A DNA stretch of 64,000 nt from Streptomyces sp. SPB162 (GTDB lineage: Bacteria > Actinomycetota > Actinomycetes > Streptomycetales > Streptomycetaceae), in the NCBI RefSeq assembly GCF_029504575.1, contig NZ_JAQFII010000001.1, positions 3,479,001-3,543,000 on the forward strand. The letters are read 5' to 3'. The notes under the pieces are model-generated. The model saw only the letters and a list, made by a program, of their open reading frames with translations, made no database searches and had not been told where the DNA came from. Positions 1 through 8,549 of the stretch are shown here, in pieces (position 1 is the first letter of the stretch; every line of letters begins with the position of its first letter). The translations under genes and the position numbers were made by a program.

Positions 1-1062
1 GGGTTCCCGCTGCGCTTCGAAATGCCGGGAGAGGACCAGAATCCGCGGGTCGAGGAGACCGCGCGGATCCTGGGCATCGAGGAGATCCTGGACCGCTACC
101 CCGGGCAGCTGTCCGGCGGTGAGCGGCAGCGGGTCGCGATGGGCCGCGCCATCTCGCGGCACCCGTCGGTCTTCCTGATGGACGAGCCGCTGTCGAACCT
201 GGACGCCAAACTGCGCTCGCACCTGCGCGCCGAGATCGCCCGGCTGACCCGCGGAATGGGCGTCACCACCGTGTACGTGACGCACGATCAGGCCGAGGCC
301 ATGTCGCTCGGCGACCGCGTCGCGGTCATGCGCGGCGGAGTGCTGCAGCAGGTCGGAACGCCGCGCGACACCTACCACCTGCCGGTGAACGTGTTCGTCG
401 CCGCGTTCATCGGGACCCCGAGGATCAATCTGCTGCAGGCCACGGTGCTGGCGCCGTTGGGCGGCGGCATGTGGATCGACTTCGGGCGGCAGCGCCTGGG
501 GCTGCCGGAGCCGCTGAGCCTGGACCATCAGATGCTCCGCATCCAGCAGGGCCGCGACATCATCGTCGGACTGCGCTCCGAGGCGGTGCGGATCGCCGCG
601 CCGAGCAACGCGCACGCGGGCGAGGTGGTGCTCAGCGGCATCGTCGAGCACGTGGAGTACCAGGGGCACGAGTGCCTGGTGCACCTGAACACCGGAGCGA
701 AGCCGGCGGTCGTGCCCGAGCTGGAGGCGCCCCGGCTGCCCGCGCAGCGCACCCGTTCCGCGGCGCGGCGGGCGGCAGCGGGGCCCGGCGGTCTCGGCAA
801 GCTGGCGAGGAAGGCCGCCGGGCGGTTCCCCGGGCTGCTGCAGGAGCCCGACACCTCCGGCGCGGTCAAGGTGCTCGACCCGCCGCCGGCCGACCGCGCG
901 GAGCAGCCGACCGGCGACCTGGTGGTCCGCACCGGGCCCGACATCCGGGTCAGGCCCGGGGACCGGGTGCCGCTCCTGGTGGACCTGGCGCATCTGTACG
1001 TCTTCGACAACACCGGCCGCCGGATCTGCCCCGCTCCCGCGGAGCAGCCGCGCCTGGAGTGA
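1..1062 (+). CDS. ABC transporter ATP-binding protein, MalK/UgpC type (5' end outside window)
   Basis: This is the cytoplasmic ATPase of a sugar/glycerol-3-phosphate-type importer. The frame is open from base 1, so the N-terminus with Walker A lies outside the window. The LSGGE signature (from about residue 37 of the visible part), Walker B with VFLMDEP (about 57-63) and the H-loop VTHDQ (about 93-97) are all present. The C-terminal half is the regulatory TOBE/OB region. It contains an odd insertion of about 60 residues, rich in Arg, Ala and Pro (about 245-305), which usual MalK homologues lack. The specific substrate cannot be told because the permease genes are not in the window. No clear terminator follows. 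Confidence 0.9.
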   Translation, partial: GFPLRFEMPGEDQNPRVEETARILGIEEILDRYPGQLSGGERQRVAMGRAISRHPSVFLMDEPLSNLDAKLRSHLRAEIARLTRGMGVTTVYVTHDQAEAMSLGDRVAVMRGGVLQQVGTPRDTYHLPVNVFVAAFIGTPRINLLQATVLAPLGGGMWIDFGRQRLGLPEPLSLDHQMLRIQQGRDIIVGLRSEAVRIAAPSNAHAGEVVLSGIVEHVEYQGHECLVHLNTGAKPAVVPELEAPRLPAQRTRSAARRAAAGPGGLGKLARKAAGRFPGLLQEPDTSGAVKVLDPPPADRAEQPTGDLVVRTGPDIRVRPGDRVPLLVDLAHLYVFDNTGRRICPAPAEQPRLE

Positions 1063-1154
1063 CCGCAAGGCGGGGCGGGGAGCGGCGGCCCGACGGGCGC
1101 GGCGGGCTGGGGCGTCGTATCGTCCCGAAGGGAACCCGTCGAGGAGGAGCCACC

Positions 1155-1208
1155 ATGAGCACGCCCCTGAACGTCACGGCCACCGTCCCCTGCCGAACCA
1201 CCGCCTGA
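1155..1208 (+). CDS. 17-aa leader ORF translationally coupled to glutamate decarboxylase
   Basis: A strong Shine-Dalgarno (GAGGAGGAG at 1141-1149) sits 6 bases before an ATG that opens a 17-codon ORF, MSTPLNVTATVPCRTTA. Its TGA stop overlaps the ATG of the decarboxylase by one base (TGATG). The decarboxylase start has no ribosome binding site of its own, because its upstream bases are the body of this ORF. Translation of the enzyme therefore probably depends on ribosomes finishing the leader. The peptide has no recognisable domain. An alternative is that the leader and enzyme form one protein split by a sequencing indel. Against that, the enzyme start MALHKG matches my recollection of where family members begin. 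Confidence 0.5.
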   Translation: MSTPLNVTATVPCRTTA

Positions 1209-2614
1209 TGGCGCTGCACAAGGGAGCCGGGGACTCCCGTCCGCTCGCGGTCAACCCGTTCTACTACGGCGACGCCGACCCCGCCGGCAGCATGCAGGTC
1301 GCACCGCCCAAGCACCGGCTGCCGGACGGCCCCATGCCGCCGCACACCGCGTACCAGCTGGTCCACGACGAGTTGATGCTCGACGGGAACTCACGGCTCA
1401 ACCTGGCGACGTTCGTCACCACGTGGATGGAGCCGCAGGCCGATGTGCTGATGGCCGAGTGCCGTGACAAGAACATGATCGACAAGGACGAGTACCCGCG
1501 CACCGCGGAGTTGGAGCGGCGCTGCGTGGCGATCCTCGCCGACCTGTGGAACGCGCCTGACCCGACGGCCGTCATCGGCTGTTCGACGACGGGCTCCTCC
1601 GAGGCGTGCATGCTCGCCGGTATGGCCCTCAAGCGGCGCTGGGCGAACCGCAACAAGGACCGCTATCCGGCGACGGCCAGGCCCAATCTGATCATGGGCG
1701 CCAACGTGCAGGTGTGCTGGGAGAAGTTCTGCGCGTTCTGGGAGGTCGAGGCGCGGCTGGTGCCCGTACAGGGCGACCGGCTGCACCTGGACGCCGAGTC
1801 GGCCGTGGCGCTGTGCGACGAGAACACGATCGGCGTAGTCGCCGTGCTCGGATCGACCTTCGACGGATCGTACGAACCGGTCGCGGAGATCTGCGCGGCC
1901 CTCGACGCGCTCCAGGAACGTACCGGCCTGGACGTACCGGTCCATGTGGACGGCGCGTCGGGCGCGATGGTCGCCCCCTTCCTCGACGAGGACCTCGTCT
2001 GGGACTTCCGGCTCCCCCGCGTCGCGTCGATCAACACCTCGGGCCACAAGTACGGGCTGGTCTACCCCGGCGTCGGCTGGGCGCTGTGGCGCGACCGCGA
2101 CGCCCTCCCGGATGAACTGGTCTTCCGCGTCAACTACCTCGGCGGCGACATGCCGACCTTCGCCCTCAACTTCTCCCGGCCGGGCGCGCAGGTCGTGGCG
2201 CAGTACTACACGTTCCTGCGGCTGGGCCGGGACGGCTACCGCACGGTGCAGCAGAGCAGCCGGGACGTGGCGATGTCGCTGGCCTCGCGGATCGAGGCGC
2301 TCGGCGACTTCCGGCTGGTCACCCGGGGCGACCAACTGCCGGTCTTCGCCTTCACCACCAACGACGAGATCAAGAACTACGACGTCTTCGACGTGTCCCG
2401 CCGGCTGCGCGAGCACGGCTGGCTGGTCCCCGCGTACACCTATCCGGCGGACCGCGAGGACCTCGCGGTCCTGCGGGTGGTCTGCCGCAACGGCTTCTCC
2501 GAGGACCTGGCGGACCTCCTCGTCGAGGAACTCTCCCGCCTGCTGCCCGAACTCCGGCGCCAGGACCAGCCGTTGGACCGCCCGACGGAAGTGGCGACGG
2601 CGTTCCACCACTGA
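1208..2614 (+). CDS. gadB: Glutamate decarboxylase
   Basis: This PLP enzyme converts L-glutamate to GABA and CO2, consuming a proton. It serves acid tolerance and the GABA shunt in the cytoplasm. The 468 residues match the usual length. The PLP-binding lysine is K281 in SGHKYG, the cofactor aspartate is D248 in HVDGASG, and the CSTTGSSEA loop that holds the phosphate is visible. The start is the ATG at 1208, coupled to the short upstream ORF. No antiporter gene (gadC) is adjacent. A perfect 20-bp hairpin downstream ends the transcript. Confidence 0.95.
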   Translation: MALHKGAGDSRPLAVNPFYYGDADPAGSMQVAPPKHRLPDGPMPPHTAYQLVHDELMLDGNSRLNLATFVTTWMEPQADVLMAECRDKNMIDKDEYPRTAELERRCVAILADLWNAPDPTAVIGCSTTGSSEACMLAGMALKRRWANRNKDRYPATARPNLIMGANVQVCWEKFCAFWEVEARLVPVQGDRLHLDAESAVALCDENTIGVVAVLGSTFDGSYEPVAEICAALDALQERTGLDVPVHVDGASGAMVAPFLDEDLVWDFRLPRVASINTSGHKYGLVYPGVGWALWRDRDALPDELVFRVNYLGGDMPTFALNFSRPGAQVVAQYYTFLRLGRDGYRTVQQSSRDVAMSLASRIEALGDFRLVTRGDQLPVFAFTTNDEIKNYDVFDVSRRLREHGWLVPAYTYPADREDLAVLRVVCRNGFSEDLADLLVEELSRLLPELRRQDQPLDRPTEVATAFHH

Positions 2615-2623
2615 GGACGCGCG

Positions 2624-2670
2624 CAACGCGTCGGCCGGCCCGGATGTCTTCCGGGCCGGCCGACGCGTTG
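2624..2670. terminator. Bidirectional rho-independent-type terminator
   Basis: Perfect 20-bp inverted repeat (arms 2624-2643 and 2651-2670) around the 7-base loop atgtctt. It lies between the convergent gad and mreB-like genes and can serve both. The U-tract is poor, as is common in Streptomyces. Confidence 0.85.
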
Positions 2671-2680
2671 TCAGCAGCGG

Positions 2681-3710
2681 TTACGCGCTCAGCGGTGCCA
2701 GGGCCATCGGGCGGACGCGGCCCTCGATCATGGCGCCGAGGCCCTGGACCGCGCAGACGTCCGGGCGTTCGGCCAGGGTGACGGGGACGCCGGTGGCGCT
2801 CCGCAGCATGGCGTCGAGGCCGGGCATCAGTCCGCTGCCGACCGCGAGCGTGATGCCCCGGTCGGTGAGGTCGGCGACCAGGTCGGGAGGGCAGCGGCGC
2901 AGGACGGTGCCGATGGCGTCGAGGACCGCGGTGAGCGGGGTGCGCATCGCGTGCCAGACGTCGTCGGTCTCGACGAGGACGGTACGGGCCAGACCGCTGA
3001 CGACATCGCGGCCGTAGACCTCGGTGCTGCCGGGGGCCGCCCCCACGGTGCTGAACACGTGGCGCAGCGGGCGCACGGACTGGCTGGGGAGCATCAGGGC
3101 GTGCCGGCTGCGCAGGTGCTGCACGACCGCGTGGTCGATGGCGTCACTGCCCACCGGCACGATCTCCGCCGCGACGATCGAGCCGAGCGACAGGACCGCG
3201 ATCTGCGTCGTCCGGGCCCCGCACACCACGATCATGGTGGCCTCGGGGTGCTCGACGGGCAGCTCGCAGCCGACCGCCGCGCAGATCAGCGCATCGACGA
3301 GTTCGGACCCTGCGGGCGCCGAGCCCGATGAGCGTCTCGGTCGCCGCCCGCTGCGCGAGCGGGTCGCTGCCGTGCGGCATGCAGACCGCGGCGCGCGCCA
3401 TCGGCGCACGGCGCCAGGACGTGCGCAGCTTGTCGCCGAGGAGGTGCCGCAGCATCCGCTGGGCCATGGCGATGTCGACGACGGTGCCGTTCGACACCGG
3501 CCGCACCACGCGGATGTGCGGCGGGGTACGGCCTTCCATCTGCTCGGCGCGGGCACCGACGGCGATCAGCGAGCCGGTCGTGAGGTCGACGGCGACCACG
3601 CTGGGCTCGTCGACGACCAGGCCGGTGTCCCTCAGGTGGACACGGGTCCTGGCGGCCCCGATGTCGAAGGCGACCGAGCAGCGGCGGAGTTGGTCGAGGG
3701 TCGGGCTCAC
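2681..3710 (-). pseudogene. MreB/Mbl-like actin-fold protein, one-base frameshift
   Basis: This is an actin/Hsp70-fold protein of the MreB family. The N-terminal part (start GTG 3710) has the phosphate-1 loop VAFDIGAARTRVHL. The C-terminal part has the second phosphate loop LAVGSGLMPGLD. The two parts are in different frames: at about 3305-3306 a single extra base separates GLGARRV from ELVDAL, and removing it gives one continuous protein of about 342 residues. No stop interrupts the rest. A sequencing error is as likely as a real lesion. The start overlaps the stop of the upstream membrane protein gene (GTGA), so the two form an operon. This is a short paralogue rather than the housekeeping mreB of an mreBCD cluster. 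Confidence 0.8.
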
Positions 3711-4186
3711 AGCAGCGCCCCCGAGTCGTCGGAGGGGCGGTAGTTGGCGAGGGACCAGATGACGAAGACGTCGATCGCGATCAGCGTCATCGCCCAGATG
3801 GGCTGGTAGGGCATGAACATGAAGTTCGCGACGATGTTCAGCGCGGCCAGCGCGATACCGGTGACCCGCCCCCACGCGGACCCCTTCAGCACGCCGTAGC
3901 CGACGACGACCGCGATGACGCCGAGGATGAGGTGGATCCAGCCCCAGGACGTCAGGTTGAACCGGAAGGCGTAGCCCGGGGTGGAGAGGTACACGTCGTC
4001 CTTGGCGATGGCGACGATGCCCTGGAGGATCGCCAGCACACCGGAGACGGAGAGCATGATCCCGGCGAAGACGGTACCTCCGGCGGCCAGGCCGTTGGCG
4101 GGATGGTCGGCCGGAGGGCGGTCGCCGCTCCAACCTCCCCGGGGGGTGGACGGCGGAGTGGACGCGGTGGGTGAATCCTGGCTCAC
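3707..4186 (-). CDS. DUF7144-type four-helix membrane protein
   Basis: Small integral membrane protein of unknown function, about 159 residues. A polar Pro/Ser-rich N-terminus is followed by about four hydrophobic segments: GGTVFAGIMLSVSGVLAILQ, a WGWIHLILGVIAVVVG segment, VTGIALAALNIVANFMF and MTLIAIDVFVIWSLANY. I chose the GTG at 4186 (SQDSPTAS) because GGGAG lies just upstream. A further in-frame start at 4228 has no such site. It is translationally coupled to the MreB-like gene by a GTGA overlap, which suggests a joint role at the membrane, but no function is known. Confidence 0.75.
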   Translation of the reverse strand: MSQDSPTASTPPSTPRGGWSGDRPPADHPANGLAAGGTVFAGIMLSVSGVLAILQGIVAIAKDDVYLSTPGYAFRFNLTSWGWIHLILGVIAVVVGYGVLKGSAWGRVTGIALAALNIVANFMFMPYQPIWAMTLIAIDVFVIWSLANYRPSDDSGALL

Positions 4187-4389
4187 AACGGGCTCCCGAG
4201 ATCGCGACGACCAGCACGACGGGGTCATTGATCATGATTATCCCGCCTTAAGGACAAAAGGATCAGTTGCCCGGTCCGGTCCCGCCACCGGAGATGGGCC
4301 GTTCGGGGGGCGCGGCCGGAATCCGGCCGCCTGCGGACGCGGATACCCGCCGGGCGACACGGTGAGGCGACGTGATGGGGCACGGCGTG

Positions 4390-4493
4390 GAGGCAGCCCG
4401 GAGGAACTCCTCGACCAGGTGCCTGCGCGCCCTCTCGAAAGCGCCGCCGAGGACGACGTGGCGGTGCTGGTGGCCCGGGTGGTCGCGCCGTGA
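4390..4493 (+). pseudogene. Remnant of a SpoIIE/PP2C-type phosphatase C-terminus
   Basis: The last about 33 codons before the TGA at 4491 read SPEELLDQV and then EDDVAVLVARV. This is the typical closing segment of SpoIIE-type PP2C phosphatases, where an ED/DD pair coordinates metal. Nothing resembling the rest of the domain precedes it in any frame, because upstream is the divergent start region of the DUF7144 gene. I read it as a decayed stump left by a deletion. Confidence 0.5.
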
Positions 4494-5702
4494 TCAGCTG
4501 AAGGGGACGACCGGGGGGCCGGCGAGCGCGGGAGCCGTGGGCAACCCGGTGACCGCGCTTTTGGCGGGGGCGGGGGCCGCGGGGGGCGGGCCCACGACGG
4601 GCTGGAGGCGCACGCCGTGCTCGCGCAACCACGGCACGGGATCGACCGCCGACCCCCACTCGGGCGTCACCCGCACCTCGAAGTGCAGGTGCGGGCCGGT
4701 GGAGTTGCCGGTGCTGCCGGACAGCGCGATCTGCCGGCCCGCCGGAACCCGCTCGCCGACCTTGACCTGCATCAGCGACAGGTGCGCGTACTGCGAGAAG
4801 TACCCGTTCCCGTGCGCCAGGACGATCTGGTTGCCGAACCCGTCGCCGCAGGTCGCCCGGACGACCGTGCCGGCACCGATCGCCCGTACGGCGGTGCCTT
4901 CCGGCACGGCGAAGTCCTGGCCGGTGTGCCGGTTCGCCCAGTGGTCGCCGGCCGCGTCGAAACCCGCGGACAGGGCGTAGCGGTCGACGGGCGCGATCCA
5001 GGCCGCGTGTGCCGGGGCGCCGGTGCCGGGCGCCGGCATCTCCTCGGGGATGGCGTTCGCGCACTCCTGCGGGGAGGCCAGCCGGGCGGATCTGGCGGCC
5101 TCCAGCCGCCGCAGCAGCTCGCCGGCCCGCCGCAGCTTGGCCGTGATCTCCTTCCGCAACCCGGCCGCGCGCGCGGTCTGCTCGTCCAGGTCCTCGAGCG
5201 CCCGGTCGGCCGCGGCCCTGTCCCGTCGCAACCGCGTGGTCGTCGACTCCACGGTGCTGAGCAGGGCCGCCACCGCCTCGTCACCCTTGCGCAACCGGCC
5301 CATCTGGTCGAGGAGATCCTCCGGGGCCGCGGAGAGCATCAGCGCGGCGGTGGCCGGCAGGCCCGCGGAGCGGTACTGCAGCCGTGCCAGCGCGCCGATG
5401 GTCTCGTGCAGCCCGTCCATCCTGCGCCGGCCGAGCGTGACCGCCCGCCGCAGCCGGACGGCCTTGGCCCGCTGCCGGTCGGCGGCCCGCCGGGCGCCGT
5501 CGTACGCGGTGGTGGCGTCGGCGGCCTGCCGGTAGGTGGCGTCGACCTCGGCGGAGACCTCGCCGTAGCGGTCGTCGGCGCGGGCCTGCCGGCCGCCGTG
5601 GGACGACACCGGCAGGACCGGCAGGACCGTCAGCAGCCCGGCGCAGATCAGCACGGTGAGTGACCTGACGGCCGACCCGCGGACGGAGGCGGTACCTGGC
5701 AT
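4494..5702 (-). CDS. M23 (LytM) peptidoglycan endopeptidase, secreted
   Basis: Exported zinc metallopeptidase that cleaves peptidoglycan cross-bridges. Residues 1-42 form a signal peptide ending near ARADD. Residues about 45-210 are heptad-rich, a long coiled coil as in EnvC/NlpD-type hydrolases and their activators. The LytM domain (about 235-365) shows HTGQDF and HLHFEVR, which supply the zinc-binding His and Asp and the catalytic His. A Pro/Ala tail closes the 402 residues. The gene stands alone, end to end with a phosphatase remnant on the other strand. Confidence 0.92.
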   Translation of the reverse strand: MPGTASVRGSAVRSLTVLICAGLLTVLPVLPVSSHGGRQARADDRYGEVSAEVDATYRQAADATTAYDGARRAADRQRAKAVRLRRAVTLGRRRMDGLHETIGALARLQYRSAGLPATAALMLSAAPEDLLDQMGRLRKGDEAVAALLSTVESTTTRLRRDRAAADRALEDLDEQTARAAGLRKEITAKLRRAGELLRRLEAARSARLASPQECANAIPEEMPAPGTGAPAHAAWIAPVDRYALSAGFDAAGDHWANRHTGQDFAVPEGTAVRAIGAGTVVRATCGDGFGNQIVLAHGNGYFSQYAHLSLMQVKVGERVPAGRQIALSGSTGNSTGPHLHFEVRVTPEWGSAVDPVPWLREHGVRLQPVVGPPPAAPAPAKSAVTGLPTAPALAGPPVVPFS

Positions 5703-5921
5703 CGGAGGATCATCGCGCCACGCCCGCCACCCGCGCGTTCAGGACACGCCGCGGGCTGCGGCTCTCCGCCGTTCGGCCCTACCGTGAAGGCGCGCGACCG
5801 AGGATGGTCACTTTCCGTGGTCGCGACCGACAGACTGATCTCTCCGTGACCGCCACCGGATCCCGGGACGGTCTCCCGGCGGCGGTCACGGTCCAGTCGT
5901 CCGTCCCGCGGCCCCCGCGCG

Positions 5922-6137
5922 CTATTCGGCGTCGTCCAGCCGGAATCCGACCTTCAGCCCCACCTGGTAGTGCTCCACCTCGCCGTCCACGATGTGGCCG
6001 CGCATCTGGGTGATCTCGAACCAGTCGAGACCGCGGAGAGTCTGCGACGCCCGGTGGATCCCGTTGCGGATCGCGGCGTCGATGCCTTCGTGCGAGGTGC
6101 CCACGATCTCGGTCACCCGGTACGTGCGGTCGGTCAT
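5922..6137 (-). CDS. Dodecin family flavin-binding protein
   Basis: Small protein of 71 residues that assembles into hollow dodecamers storing FMN/riboflavin, coenzyme A or related ligands. It shows the family pattern: VTEIVGTSHEGIDAAIRNGI, the flavin-stacking W in LRGLDWFEITQMRG, and a closing YQVGLKVGFRL strand. Length is typical. Start is the ATG at 6137. A longer reading frame continues upstream in the same frame but has no homology and no start site. Confidence 0.93.
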   Translation of the reverse strand: MTDRTYRVTEIVGTSHEGIDAAIRNGIHRASQTLRGLDWFEITQMRGHIVDGEVEHYQVGLKVGFRLDDAE

Positions 6138-6311
6138 GGCGTTCTCCCGGCGTAGTGGGTCGGCTTGGTGCATGGCGGGACCGGTGTGCGGAACGCGTCC
6201 CTCCGTCCACGGTGCCCGAGGGGCCACCGATCCGCATTCCGATCCGCATTCGCGCAAAACCGGACATAAGCTCATGTACCCGACCGTCTTCCGCCGGAGG
6301 AGAGGAAGCGC

Positions 6312-7394
6312 GTGGACCGCCTGTCCGGCCCCTGGCCCCTCCCCGTCCGCTGCATCCCGGCGGCCATCCTTCTGACGGGCGTCTCCTTCGACCTCCTCAC
6401 CCCGATCGACTACCACGGCGGGCCGCTGCTCGCCGTGTCCTGCGTGGCGGCGGGGGTGACGCTCTCGTTCCGGTCCACCCTGCTCCACTCCGTCGTCGCC
6501 CTCGGGGCGATGGTCGGGCTGACGGTGGGGCACGGGTCCTTCGGCCACGTCCTGGGTGCCGCCGAGATCGCCAACGTGCTGCTGGCGGGCATGATCGGCC
6601 TCGGGGTGAACCGGCTGATCGCCCGCTACGGCCGCAGCCTGGCCACCGTGCGGTCGGTGGCGGAGGCCGCCCAGCGCGCGATCCTGCCCACCCCGCCGGA
6701 ACGGATCGGCCCGCTGGACATCGCGGTCCGCTACCGCGCCGCGCAGAGCGAGGCGCGGATCGGCGGCGACGTCTACGCCGTAGAAGACACCCCGTACGGG
6801 ACTCGGCTGCTGATCGGCGACGTGCGGGGCAAGGGGCTGGGCGCGGTCGCGGCGGTGTCGGTCGTGCTCGGCGCCTTCCGGGAAGCCGCCGAGTGGGCGT
6901 CCGACCTGCCGGAACTGGCCGGCCGGCTGGAGCACGCCCTGATCCGCGAGGGGGTCCGCCGGTCCGGCGAGGACCAGACGGAAGGCTTCACGACGGCGCT
7001 CGTCGCCGAGTTCTCCGCGGACTGCCGCACGCTGCGGCTGCTCAACCGCGGCCACCCGGCCCCTTATCTGCTGGTCGGCGGCGTGGTCCTGGCCCTGGAC
7101 GCCGTAGAGCCGGACCTGCCGCTCGGGATGGGCCGGCTCAACGGCCACCGCTCGGCGCCCGACACGCACGCGCTGCCGCCCGGCGGCAGCCTGCTCCTGA
7201 TCACCGACGGGGTGACGGAGGCCCGCGACAGCGCCGGGATGTTCTACGACCCCGCCGTACGGCTGGCGGGCCGCGGGCCGTTCCGGGGCCCGCGTGAGGT
7301 GATCGACGCCCTGGTGAGCGACGTCGAGGAGTGGACCGGCGGCAGCGGTACGGACGACATGGCCGTGCTCGCCGTCACCTACCACTCCCCCTGA
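6312..7394 (+). CDS. Membrane-bound SpoIIE-type PP2C serine phosphatase
   Basis: 360-residue protein phosphatase of the RsbU/SpoIIE class, which dephosphorylates anti-anti-sigma factors in partner-switching pathways. Residues about 1-100 contain four or so membrane helices. Residues about 120-360 are the PP2C domain, with GGD(V)Y at the first metal site, LLIGDVRGKG at the second, and GTDDMAVLAV at the end. An anti-anti-sigma or kinase partner is not adjacent. The start ATG 6312 follows GGAGGAG. The upstream gap (6138-6311) carries two direct copies of GATCCGCATTC with no gene. Confidence 0.92.
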   Translation: MDRLSGPWPLPVRCIPAAILLTGVSFDLLTPIDYHGGPLLAVSCVAAGVTLSFRSTLLHSVVALGAMVGLTVGHGSFGHVLGAAEIANVLLAGMIGLGVNRLIARYGRSLATVRSVAEAAQRAILPTPPERIGPLDIAVRYRAAQSEARIGGDVYAVEDTPYGTRLLIGDVRGKGLGAVAAVSVVLGAFREAAEWASDLPELAGRLEHALIREGVRRSGEDQTEGFTTALVAEFSADCRTLRLLNRGHPAPYLLVGGVVLALDAVEPDLPLGMGRLNGHRSAPDTHALPPGGSLLLITDGVTEARDSAGMFYDPAVRLAGRGPFRGPREVIDALVSDVEEWTGGSGTDDMAVLAVTYHSP

Positions 7395-7419
7395 CCGCGC
7401 CGCGGGTTGCTCCGGGCGG

Positions 7420-8512
7420 TCACACGTCGAGCGTGATCCTGCCGCCGTCGGCCGTCGCCCGGGAGACGCAGACCAGCATGTTCGCGTCCGATCGGCGGGC
7501 CGCCGCGCTGCCCGCGTGGGCGACCTCGCCCGCGAGGACCGGGAGCCGGCAGGTGCCGCAGAAGCCCTGGCGGCAGGAGTAGCCGGTCTCCGGGCGCTGT
7601 TCGGCCAGGACGGAGAGGGCGGTCCGGTTCGCGGGCACCGGGAGGACCGGTCCGTCCGAGCCGAGTTGCAGCTCGAAGGGGGTGCCGTCGACGACCGGGG
7701 GCCGCCGCGAACCGCTCGAAGTGCAGCCCGCCGGCGCCGGTCGCGTCGAACGCGTCGCGCACGGCGGCGATGAGCGGCGGGGGTCCGCAGAAGTACACGG
7801 AGGTGCCCGGTCCCGCTCCGGCCAGCAGCAGTCGGGGCGTGGGGATGCCGTCCGTGTCGTCGGTGCGGACGCTCACCCGGCCGGAACCACCCGCCAGCTG
7901 GGCGATCTCGTCGAGGAAGGGCAGCGACGCGCGGCTGCGGCCCGTGTAGACGAGCCGCCAGTCGACGCCCGCCGCGGCGGCGGCCCGGACCATGGGCAGG
8001 ATCGGGGTGATGCCGATGCCGCCCGCGATGAACAGGCAGGCGCCGCCCGGCGCGTAGGCGAAGGCGTTGCGCGGGCCGTGGGCGCGCAGTTCGGTCCCTT
8101 GCACCAGCGTCTCGTGGATCTCGCGGGAGCCGCCGTCCCCGTCCGCGATGCGCCGCACGGCGATCCGGTACGTGGTCGGGTCGGCGGGGTCGCCGCAGAG
8201 GGAGTATGGGCGGCGGCGTCCCGACGGCAGGTCGAGGTCCAGGTGCGCACCCGGGTGCCAGCCCGGCAGCGGGCCGCCGTCCGCCGCCGCGAACCGCAGG
8301 CTGACGACGTCCTCGGCCTCCCGCCGCACCTCGGTGACGACGAGCCGCAGCGAGCGGTCGACCGGCCGCGGCTCGCGCCGCTTGCGGCGGGCGCTCTGCC
8401 ACAGCAGGAAGGGCGTGACGCGCGCCATCAGGGCGAGGATCGGGTCCGGGCGCGGGTCGGTGGCGCTGCGCGGCGGCGGCGTCCGCAGGTCGTACTCGGT
8501 CTCGGTGCTCAC
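7420..8512 (-). pseudogene. Ferredoxin reductase with C-terminal 2Fe-2S domain, one-base frameshift
   Basis: Electron-transfer flavoprotein of the ferredoxin-NADP reductase family fused to a plant-type ferredoxin. Such proteins feed electrons to oxygenases. The N-terminal part (GTG 8512) has the FAD motif RPYSL and the NAD-binding GGIGITPILPM and YFCGPPP. The ferredoxin part has C-x4-C-x2-C (SCRQGFCGTC) and the last Cys in MLVCVSRA. A one-base surplus in the G5 run at 7697-7701 throws the frame at the domain linker; removing it joins FAAAP to VVDGTPFELQLG. Both halves are otherwise intact, so I suspect an assembly error and a functional gene of about 363 residues. Third gene of a three-gene operon. 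Confidence 0.85.
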
Positions 8513-8549
8513 GTTCGGTCCTTCGATGTCCTTGGACGAGTCCAGCGGA

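Noticed and set aside
5922-8402. An 826-codon open frame on - that ends with dodecin
   Set aside because: Only the last 71 codons match dodecin and have a start; the rest is the shadow of the phosphatase and reductase genes.
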